From Gemmatimonadota bacterium (GTDB lineage: Bacteria; Gemmatimonadota; Gemmatimonadetes; Gemmatimonadales; GWC2-71-9), in NCBI GenBank assembly GCA_029884275.1, contig JAOUIC010000083.1:1-7052 (forward strand): DNA of 7,052 nt. Direction: 5' to 3'. The notes below the pieces were generated by a model. That model did no database searches. It was not told the origin of the DNA and saw only the letters and a list, made by a program, of their open reading frames with translations. Below, piece by piece: positions 1 through 5,206 of this stretch. A program made the position numbers and the translations under genes. The first letter of the stretch is position 1. Each line of letters opens with the position of its first letter.

Positions 1-126
1 GCCAAACTTGCCTTCACGTCCGCCGGCTACGAGATCTCCGTCATCCATGCGGACGGCACTGGTCAGATGAGGATGACATTCGGGACTTCCGACGACAGCC
101 CGGACTGGTCGCCGGCCGGTCCGTAA
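1..126 (+). CDS. PD40/TolB-like beta-propeller protein, C-terminal end only
   Basis: This is the last 41 codons of a gene that begins before the window, ending at TAA 124-126. The frame reads KLAFTS, then EISVIHADGTGQ, and closes with PDWSPAGP. These match the blade consensus of the next gene (LAF.S, EIYVMNADG, QTRLT, W(S/A)PDG), so this is the last blade of a PD40 (WD40-like, TolB-type) propeller. The blade is more degenerate than those next door: AGYEISV replaces the DGxxEIYV stretch, RMT replaces RLT, and the closing PDG has become PAG. Such exported propellers usually act as protein-protein scaffolds, but no partner or substrate is visible. The complete gene at 227 is a tandem paralogue, and similarity seems to continue past the stop codons (see findings). 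The family call is firm; the function is unknown. Confidence 0.85.
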   Translation, partial: AKLAFTSAGYEISVIHADGTGQMRMTFGTSDDSPDWSPAGP

Positions 127-214
127 AGGAGGAGATGGCGAGGGCGGGGCATGCCCCCGCGCGATCAGATCGGGCTGGCAACCAGCGGCCTGGGCTGTTC
201 CGCACCAACTCGCC

Positions 215-223
215 GGGGAGGGG
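215..223 (+). promoter_or_regulatory. Ribosome binding site of the PD40 lipoprotein gene
   Basis: A purine-rich run with GGAGG at 217-221 lies five bases before ATG 227. It supports that start over any internal methionine, and the ATG is directly followed by a hydrophobic export signal. Confidence 0.6.
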
Positions 224-226
224 CAC

Positions 227-1144
227 ATGAGCATCTTCGAATCACGCCACCGCCGTGGTCTTGCCCTCGCGGCGTGGGCGAGCGCACTCGCGCTGCTGGC
301 CGGCCTGGCGTGTGACGGGGACAACACCGGCCCCACACAGCACCCCCAACGGCTGGCGTTCGTGTCCACTCGCGACGGCTGGTACGAGATCTACGTCATG
401 CACGCGGACGGGAGCGCGCAGACCAGGTTGACGAACAACACGGCGTTGGACTTCTCGCCACGCTGGTCACCGGACGGCACCAGGATCGCCTTCACGTCGG
501 ACCGCGACGGGAACTTCGAGATTTACGTCATGAACGCGGACGGGAGCGGTCAGACGAGGCTGACGAGCAACTCGGCTTTCGACTTTGCGCCAGCCTGGTC
601 ACCTGACGGGAGCAGGCTGGCATTCCACTCCGCCCGCGACGGGCATCTCCAGATCTACGTCATGAATGCGGACGGGAGCGCGCAGACCAGGCTCACGAAC
701 AACTCAGCTAATGACGCCGTACCGACATGGGCTCCTGACGGCAGCAAGCTCGCCTTCGCCTCCGATCGCGACGGGCCCTCCGAGATCTACGTCATGAATG
801 CCGACGGGAGCGCGCAGACCAGGCTCACGAACAACTCAGTCTATGACGGCGACCCGAGCTGGTCGCCCGACGGCAGCACGATCGCCTTCGCGTCCAACCG
901 GGACGGCGCCCTGGACATCTATGTGATGCAAGCTGATGGCAGCGCACAGACCAGACTGACGAACAACGGAGCTGCGGACCAGGTTCCGGCCTGGTCTCCC
1001 GATGGCAGGAAGCTCGCTTTCGAGTCAGACCTCGGCGGCAACTCCGATGTCTGCGTCATGAACGCCGATGGGACCCGTCAGACCAGGCTGACGACCGGCG
1101 CGGATTGGGACGGCAGGCCGGACTGGGCGCCGGACGGTCCATAG
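227..1144 (+). CDS. Exported six-bladed PD40/TolB-like beta-propeller, probable lipoprotein
   Basis: A 305-residue protein. Residues 1-28 form an export signal (basic RHRR, then a hydrophobic stretch) ending in LLAGLAC. Cys29 is a plausible lipidation site, although the -3 residue is Gly, where Leu is usual, so lipidation is likely but not certain. After a short linker rich in polar residues, residues 42-305 are exactly six repeats of 44 residues. Each reads LAF.S.RDG....IYVMNADGS.QTRLT followed by W(S/A)PDG. This is the PD40 signature and predicts a closed six-bladed propeller with no other domain. Unlike TolB, there is no N-terminal alpha/beta domain, so it should not be called TolB. The last blade is the least regular (LGG for RDG, DVCVM for EIYVM). 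It follows a paralogue ending at 126 with a 100-bp gap, and faces the exporter operon tail to tail. A binding or scaffold role is likely; the ligand is unknown. Confidence 0.9.
   Translation: MSIFESRHRRGLALAAWASALALLAGLACDGDNTGPTQHPQRLAFVSTRDGWYEIYVMHADGSAQTRLTNNTALDFSPRWSPDGTRIAFTSDRDGNFEIYVMNADGSGQTRLTSNSAFDFAPAWSPDGSRLAFHSARDGHLQIYVMNADGSAQTRLTNNSANDAVPTWAPDGSKLAFASDRDGPSEIYVMNADGSAQTRLTNNSVYDGDPSWSPDGSTIAFASNRDGALDIYVMQADGSAQTRLTNNGAADQVPAWSPDGRKLAFESDLGGNSDVCVMNADGTRQTRLTTGADWDGRPDWAPDGP
350..1141 (+). repeat. Six in-frame tandem 132-bp repeats encoding propeller blades
   Basis: Six units of 132 bp start at 350, 482, 614, 746, 878 and 1010, each encoding one 44-residue blade. The segment coding for the NADGS.QTRLTNN stretch is the best conserved at DNA level. 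Between units 3 and 4, 651-707 and 783-839 differ at a single position out of 57, which points to recent duplication or gene conversion between neighbouring blades. The regular length with no indels shows selection to keep the blade size. Confidence 0.9.
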
Positions 1145-1209
1145 AGGATCGGGTGGCGCGGGGCGCGTGATGCGGATCTGGCTTCGTGATCGGGCACGCG
1201 GGTGACGTA

Positions 1210-1239
1210 GCCGCCGCACCGCGGCACCAGACCGGCGGC
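1210..1239. terminator. Possible hairpin between convergent genes, weak
   Basis: The 119-bp gap between the PD40 gene stop (1144) and the permease stop (1264, minus strand) contains GCCGCCG at 1210-1216 and its complement CGGCGGC at 1233-1239, with a 16-base loop. There is no T-tract on either side. It could act as a shared terminator because both flanking genes end here, but in GC-rich DNA such short inverted repeats also occur by chance. Confidence 0.2.
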
Positions 1240-1263
1240 CGCCACCGGCCCAGGATCCTCCGC

Positions 1264-2376
1264 CTACTCCAGCGTCTTGTGGAACCGCCTGACGCTCATC
1301 GCCACGATGACGACCGCGAAGCCGCACATCGCCCAGAACTCCGGCATCAGCTCGGCCGCGCCCACCCCCTTGAGCAGGATCCCCCGCAGCACTTCCAGGA
1401 AGTAAGTCAGCGGCAGGGCCAGGCCGAGCCACTGGGCCGGCTCCGGCATCGCCGCGCGGGGAAACATGAAACCCGACAGCAGGATGTTGGGCATGATGAA
1501 CATGAACCCCGCCTGCATCGCCTGCGCCTGGGTCTGCACCAGGGTCGAGAAGAAGAGCCCGAGGCCGAGACTCGCCACGATGAAGGGAAAGGCGAAGAGA
1601 TAGAGCGTCACGAGGTCGCCGCGAATCGGGATGTGGAACAGGAGCTTGCCCAGCAGCAGCACCACCGACATCTGCACGTAACCCACCAGCAGGAAGGGGA
1701 TGATCTTCCCCAGCATGAGGCTGGTGCGGTCGATGGGCGTCACGATGAGCTGTTCGAGTGTGCCCCGCTCCCGCTCGCGCACCACCGCCATGGCGTTGAT
1801 GACGATCATGGTCATCGAGAGCAGGACCCCGATGATTCCCGGCACGATGTAGGTCGAGCTGGTGAGCATCGGGTTGTACCAGGGCCGGACCCTGACTTCC
1901 ACCGGCGCGGTGGATGCCGTCCCGAACGTGGCGGGCCGGAACCGGAGCCCGACCAGCGCCGCGCCCTGCATTGCGGCCTGCGACGCCAGCGGGTCGGCGG
2001 CGTCCACGATGACCTGCGCCTCAGCGCCGCGCCGGCGCTTGAGGTCGCGGGTGAAGGTGGCCGGAATGATCACCGCGGCGGCGGCCTTGCCGCGGCCGAT
2101 CCGGTCGGCGACCTGCTCCCGGCTCCTGACTTCCTCGACGATGTCGAAGTAGGTGGAGTTCACCAGGGACTGCACCAGCTCCCGGCTCTCGCGGGAGCGG
2201 GCGTCGTCCAGCACCAGGGTGGGGAGATGCCGCACTTCGGTGCGGATGGCGAAGCCGAACAGCGCCAGCTGGATCGACGGGATGCCGATCATCATGGCCA
2301 GGGTCAGCCGGTCGCGCCGCATCTGGATGAACTCCTTGCGGAGCATCGCCCAGAAGGGCCACTGGCGGACGTTCAC
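1264..2376 (-). CDS. ABC-2 type exporter permease (YbhS/YbhR/YhhJ-like)
   Basis: A 370-residue inner-membrane permease. The start chosen is GTG 2376, whose GTGA overlaps the TGA of the ATPase gene; GAGGAG lies eight bases upstream. The open frame runs further upstream, but that part is a shadow of the ATPase. Layout: one membrane helix at about residues 25-44; a large extracytoplasmic loop at about 48-175; then five predicted helices near 177-198, 225-247, 255-277, 289-309 and 344-362. This is the ABC2_membrane_3 architecture. The family motif ERERGTLEQLIVTPI follows helix 2 at 201-215, and PLTYFLEVLRGI at 322-333 is also typical. It is the last gene of the adaptor-ATPase-permease operon and is translationally coupled to the ATPase. 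Escherichia coli Ybh systems have two permeases; only one is present here, so a homodimer is expected. The substrate cannot be read from the sequence. Confidence 0.93.
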   Translation of the reverse strand: MNVRQWPFWAMLRKEFIQMRRDRLTLAMMIGIPSIQLALFGFAIRTEVRHLPTLVLDDARSRESRELVQSLVNSTYFDIVEEVRSREQVADRIGRGKAAAAVIIPATFTRDLKRRRGAEAQVIVDAADPLASQAAMQGAALVGLRFRPATFGTASTAPVEVRVRPWYNPMLTSSTYIVPGIIGVLLSMTMIVINAMAVVRERERGTLEQLIVTPIDRTSLMLGKIIPFLLVGYVQMSVVLLLGKLLFHIPIRGDLVTLYLFAFPFIVASLGLGLFFSTLVQTQAQAMQAGFMFIMPNILLSGFMFPRAAMPEPAQWLGLALPLTYFLEVLRGILLKGVGAAELMPEFWAMCGFAVVIVAMSVRRFHKTLE

Positions 2377-3098
2377 GCGGCGTTCTCCTCGTCCTGGAGC
2401 TGCAAGGCGATGAAGGCGTCCTCCAGGGTGGGCTGGCCGAGCTGGACGGTGATCTCGTGCGGCGCACCGATGGCCACGAGGTGGCCACGGTGCAGCATGC
2501 CGAGCCGGTCGCAGCGCTCTGCCTCGTCCATGTAGTGGGTGGTGACGAGGATCGTCGTGCCGCCCGCGGCGAGTTCGCGGCTCACCTGCCAGAAGTGCCG
2601 GCGGGCGGCGGGGTCGACTCCCGCCGTCGGCTCGTCGAGGAAGAGCACCTCGGGCTTGTGCGAGGTGGCGCAGGCGAGCGACAGCCGCTGCTTCCACCCG
2701 CCCGACAGCGTCCCCGCGAGCTGGCGCCGCCGGGTGGTGAAGCCGAGTTCCTCGATGAGTTCCTCGACCCGTGCCCGCCCTTCTTTCCCGACCAGGCCGA
2801 AGAGCCCGGCGTAGAATCTGAGGTTTTCCTCGACCGTGAGGTCATCGTACAGCCCGTAGCGCTGCGACATGTATCCGAGCCGGCGGCGCACCGCCTCGGG
2901 GTCGCGCACCACGTCGATCCCCGCCACCTCGGCGCGCCCACTGGTGGGGTCGAGCAGTCCGGTGAGCATGCGGATGGTCGTGGTCTTCCCCGACCCGTTG
3001 GCGCCGAGCAGGCCGAAGATCTGTCCGCGCGGAATGGACAGGTCGAGCCGGTCGACCGCGACCAGCGTCCCGAACCGCTTGTGCAGCGCCTCGGTCAG
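2373..3098 (-). CDS. ABC-2 exporter ATPase (YbhF/CcmA-like), start codon unclear
   Basis: Cytoplasmic ATPase of the exporter, about 241 residues if counted from the CTG at 3098. All nucleotide-binding motifs are present: Walker A GANGSGKTT (32-40), Q-loop Gln79, signature LSGGWKQRL (131-139), Walker B with VLFLDEP (151-157), and H-loop His188. The C-terminal TLEDAFIAL is typical of ABC-2 drug/polysaccharide ATPases. Homology to the family reaches back to about VAILTEALHKRFG, so the true N-terminus lies near 3098-3107. No ATG, GTG or TTG exists in this frame between the TGA at 3144-3146 and the ATG at 2969, and 2969 lies after the Walker A motif. The CTG start is therefore a placeholder. The alternatives are another rare start, or a gene broken or altered by the repeats at 3123-3182. 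E. coli YbhF has two fused ATPase halves; this is a single half. Family certain; 5' end uncertain. Confidence 0.85.
   Translation of the reverse strand: MTEALHKRFGTLVAVDRLDLSIPRGQIFGLLGANGSGKTTTIRMLTGLLDPTSGRAEVAGIDVVRDPEAVRRRLGYMSQRYGLYDDLTVEENLRFYAGLFGLVGKEGRARVEELIEELGFTTRRRQLAGTLSGGWKQRLSLACATSHKPEVLFLDEPTAGVDPAARRHFWQVSRELAAGGTTILVTTHYMDEAERCDRLGMLHRGHLVAIGAPHEITVQLGQPTLEDAFIALQLQDEENAA
2385..2390 (-). promoter_or_regulatory. Ribosome binding site inside the ATPase end, for the permease GTG start
   Basis: GAGGAG on the minus strand lies within the last codons of the ATPase gene, eight bases before GTG 2376. It decides the permease start and supports coupled translation of the two genes. 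Confidence 0.6.
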
Positions 3099-3122
3099 GA
3101 TCGCGACGTGGGGCGGAGGTAA

Positions 3123-3157
3123 GGGGGTCAGGGGGTCAGGGGGTCAGGGGTCAGGGT
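3123..3157. repeat. Short tandem array of GGGGGTCA units
   Basis: On the plus strand three perfect 8-bp units (3123-3130, 3131-3138, 3139-3146) are followed by a 7-bp unit (3147-3153) and a partial one (3154-3157). In the operon direction the unit reads TGACCCCC. Because 8 is not a multiple of 3, three successive units place a TGA in every reading frame of the minus strand. The array lies directly upstream of the first recognisable ATPase codons, where a start codon and ribosome binding site should be. Confidence 0.9.
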
Positions 3158-3158
3158 A

Positions 3159-3182
3159 GGGGCGGGCCTCCGTGCCCGCCCC
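3159..3182. repeat. Perfect 9-bp inverted repeat (hairpin) between adaptor and ATPase genes
   Basis: GGGGCGGGC at 3159-3167 pairs exactly with GCCCGCCCC at 3174-3182 across a six-base loop. In the transcript of the minus-strand operon it begins two bases after the adaptor stop codon (3185-3187). It is followed by the repeat array, not a T-tract, so it is not a standard terminator. Possible roles are an mRNA stability or attenuation element that favours adaptor expression, or a dispersed REP-like intergenic element. From memory, similar G-rich palindromes occur between genes in many GC-rich genomes; that is not checked here. Confidence 0.75.
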
Positions 3183-3184
3183 GA

Positions 3185-4138
3185 TCAAAACCGGACCGTG
3201 ACCGGAAGCCCCGGCCGGAGCGTCGCCGGCGGATCGACGAGTTCGACGCGCGAGGCGAAGAGCAGGTCGGCGCGCTCCTCCTCGGTCAGCGCGGCGCGCG
3301 GGGTGAACTCCGCCTTCGCATTCACCGCGCCGAGTCTGCCGTGAACAGGAGCTGCGCCGGCATCGCCGGCGACGAGGATGCTCGCGGGTGCGCCGGTCTG
3401 AAGCGTGTCGAGCAGCCTGGCGGGGAGGTAGACGCGCACCCAGCGTCGGCCCACGATGCCCACCGTCACGATGGTCGTCCCCGCGGGAACGACCTCTCCC
3501 GGGTCGGCATTCTTGCTGAGCACGACGCCGTCGACCGCCGCGATCACGGCAAGTTCGCCGATGTCGGCGCGCGCGCTCCTGAGCTGCGCTTCGGCGGTGC
3601 GGACATCGGCCTCGGCGGCGCGGATCTGGTCCTCGCGGGTACCCTCGCGGGCGAGCTCGAGCGTCGCGCGGGCGGCGTCGCGGCGGCGAGCCGCGGTGGC
3701 GGCGGCGGTCGTCGCGGCGTCGAGTTCCTGCGGCGACACGGCGCCGTCCTTCGCCATCTCCTGTACCCGGGTGAGGTCTCGTGCGGTGCGGGCTACCTCG
3801 GCCTCGGCCGCATCCGCATCCGCCTGCGCCCGGGCGATTTCCGCCTCACGCGAGCCGCGCCGAAGGTCGGCCAGACGGGCGCGCATCGAGGAGAGCTGGG
3901 CCACCCGCTGCTCCACCGCCTCCGGGAGGCCGGCGCGGACCAGCAGGGCGAGGGTGTCGCCGGTGGTCACGGTATCGCCCTCGGTCACGCGCACCTCGAC
4001 GATCCGCCCTCCGACGAGGGGAGCATGGTCGCTCTCGTCGAGTTCGACCGTGCCGGGAAAGGTGGGGCCGTCCGCACCGGTGCGGCCGCAGGCGAAAAGC
4101 AGGGCGAGGAGGGCGGGGAGGATCGGCGCGCGGATCAT
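3185..4138 (-). CDS. HlyD/YbhG-like periplasmic adaptor (membrane-fusion lipoprotein)
   Basis: A 317-residue adaptor that would link the inner-membrane ABC permease to an outer-membrane channel. ATG 4138 is followed by a hydrophobic signal ending LLFAC, so Cys17 is a good lipidation site. Domains in order: first half of the lipoyl domain (39-66, with GGRIVEVRVTEGDTV); a long Ala/Arg/Glu-rich coiled coil (about 72-192); second lipoyl half (193-226, DGVVLSKNADPGEVVPAG); beta-barrel region (231-317). AEFTPR (276-281) and the closing LRPGLPVTVRF resemble the YbhG end, which supports this subfamily over RND-type adaptors. No good ribosome binding site is seen; in-frame TTG codons three and four codons upstream are alternative starts. 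The frame continues far upstream, but that part is antisense to the cupin-DinB gene. It is first in the exporter operon, 72 bp from a divergent gene. No TolC-like gene is in the window. Confidence 0.92.
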   Translation of the reverse strand: MIRAPILPALLALLFACGRTGADGPTFPGTVELDESDHAPLVGGRIVEVRVTEGDTVTTGDTLALLVRAGLPEAVEQRVAQLSSMRARLADLRRGSREAEIARAQADADAAEAEVARTARDLTRVQEMAKDGAVSPQELDAATTAAATAARRRDAARATLELAREGTREDQIRAAEADVRTAEAQLRSARADIGELAVIAAVDGVVLSKNADPGEVVPAGTTIVTVGIVGRRWVRVYLPARLLDTLQTGAPASILVAGDAGAAPVHGRLGAVNAKAEFTPRAALTEEERADLLFASRVELVDPPATLRPGLPVTVRF

Positions 4139-4210
4139 GGGCAACAAGTTAAGATGGGAGGCGCGATGCGGGCCAATCCTGAGGCGCGGCATAGACCATC
4201 GGAGGCAGGC
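4139..4210. promoter_or_regulatory. Divergent intergenic region, exporter operon / cupin-DinB gene
   Basis: Only 72 bp separate the two divergent starts, so promoters of both units must sit here or inside the neighbouring coding ends. The segment is locally AT-richer around 4142-4156 (CAACAAGTTAAGAT), but no convincing -35/-10 pair or operator palindrome can be read. The location is an inference from gene orientation. Confidence 0.3.
4201..4205 (+). promoter_or_regulatory. Ribosome binding site that decides the GTG start at 4211
   Basis: GGAGG lies five bases before GTG 4211. In-frame ATG codons exist upstream at 4154 and 4166, the latter also with a GGGAGG before it. Cupins of this type usually begin right before the SLAAELAxITEHWRPRVV segment, so the GTG with this site is preferred. 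Confidence 0.6.
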
Positions 4211-5206
4211 GTGAGCGACGTCGTATCCCTCGCGGCCGAACTGGCGGCGATCACCGAGCATTGGCGTCCCAGGGTCGTGGGCGGGCTGAACGGGCAGGAA
4301 GTGAAGCTGGTGAAATTTCAGGGAGAATTCGTCTGGCATCACCACGAGTCCGAGGACGAGCTCTTTCTCGGAGTCGCGGGTCGGTTCCGGGTGGAGTTTC
4401 GCGACCGCGCCGTCGAGGTGGGGCCGGGCGAGTTCGTGATCGTGCCCCGTGGGGTGGAGCACCGGACGGTGGCGGAGCGGGAGGCGTCGGTGATGCTGTT
4501 CGAACCCGCCGGCGTCCGCAACACCGGCAACGTGGAGCACCCGACGCTCACGGCGCCGGGCGCCGCCGCCGCCCCGCACGCATTTGACTTCCTGCCTGAC
4601 ACCTACGCGACGGAACGGCTGAAGACGCTCTCCGTCTGGTCGCAGTTCCGGGATGATGACATGGGGTTCCGGCCCGATCCGCGGGCCCGCACGCCGCTCG
4701 AGCAGATGATCCACCAGTGCGTCTCCGAGGACACCTGGATGCGCACCATGCTGGGCATCGAGGTGAGCCTGCCGCCGCTGCCCGCGCAGGAGACGCGGCT
4801 CGAGTTCCTGGGGCATTACGCAGCGGCCTCCGCCGAGAGGCTGGCGGCACTGCGGACCAAGGCGATAGGGTGGTACGGAGAGATGACCTCGTTCTTCGAC
4901 GTGCCACGGAGCCGGAGCTGGGTCCTGGTTCGGCGCATGACTCACAGCAGCCACCACCGCGGTCAGCTTACCAGCTACCTCCGCATGCTGCACCGCGGCC
5001 TGTACTCGACCTATGGCCCCACCGCCGACACCGGCGGGCTGTTCCAGGACCAGGCGCCGGTGATCTATCGATACGAATCGGTGGAGGACCTGCTGGAGGC
5101 GGAGCATGACGGCGGGGCATGGCCGCCGCTCTCCGGGGCGCCGGGGCGGAAGGTGACCGAGCGGGGGGAACCGTGGTCGCCCGCCTGGTCTACCCCCCGG
5201 GCTTGA
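4211..5206 (+). CDS. Cupin-DinB (YfiT-like) fusion protein
   Basis: A 331-residue soluble protein with no signal peptide. The first domain (about 1-108) is a single cupin with both metal motifs: G38, H43, H45, E50 and G57 fit motif 1, and G73, P79, G81 and H84 fit motif 2. The ordering is that of small standalone cupins beginning EHWRPRVVGGLNGQ. An Ala/Pro-rich linker (about 111-122) leads to a DinB four-helix domain (about 123-298). Its expected metal triad is present as H168 in MIHQC and H245 plus H249 in THSSHHRGQ. DinB/YfiT proteins include metal-dependent thiol S-transferases (bacillithiol or mycothiol linked), but the exact reaction is not predictable. The tail 300-331 is Gly/Pro-rich and probably disordered. 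The joint is one unbroken frame. The gene diverges from the exporter operon and its end overlaps the serine hydrolase gene by 17 bp. Two metal sites in one chain suggest sensing or catalysis on a small molecule; this is inference. Confidence 0.9.
   Translation: MSDVVSLAAELAAITEHWRPRVVGGLNGQEVKLVKFQGEFVWHHHESEDELFLGVAGRFRVEFRDRAVEVGPGEFVIVPRGVEHRTVAEREASVMLFEPAGVRNTGNVEHPTLTAPGAAAAPHAFDFLPDTYATERLKTLSVWSQFRDDDMGFRPDPRARTPLEQMIHQCVSEDTWMRTMLGIEVSLPPLPAQETRLEFLGHYAAASAERLAALRTKAIGWYGEMTSFFDVPRSRSWVLVRRMTHSSHHRGQLTSYLRMLHRGLYSTYGPTADTGGLFQDQAPVIYRYESVEDLLEAEHDGGAWPPLSGAPGRKVTERGEPWSPAWSTPRA

Noticed and set aside
1234..1243. Ten-base perfect palindrome GGCGGCCGCC as an operator or att site
   Set aside because: It is a low-complexity GC palindrome with no second copy or flanking integrase gene; chance occurrence is likely at this composition.
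1186..2535. Long plus-strand open frame (449 codons) antisense to the permease and ATPase
   Set aside because: Its product is His/Arg/Gln-rich with no domain or export signal, and it mirrors a well-supported permease on the other strand. GC-rich genes commonly leave such open antisense frames.
2377..2697. Upstream extension of the permease frame into the ATPase gene
   Set aside because: The ATPase Walker B and H-loop are in a different frame here, and the GTG at 2376 has a ribosome binding site and stop-start overlap.
3123..3157. CRISPR-like array
   Set aside because: The units are 8 bp, directly adjacent with no spacers, so this is a simple tandem repeat.
3341..4210. Upstream extension of the cupin-DinB frame across the adaptor gene
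   Set aside because: This part is antisense to the coiled-coil adaptor and shows no domain. The GGAGG and GTG at 4211 and the usual cupin N-terminus fix the start there.
4139..5107. Upstream extension of the adaptor frame, antisense to cupin-DinB
   Set aside because: The residues are a shadow of the cupin-DinB gene; the lipoprotein signal begins only at ATG 4138.
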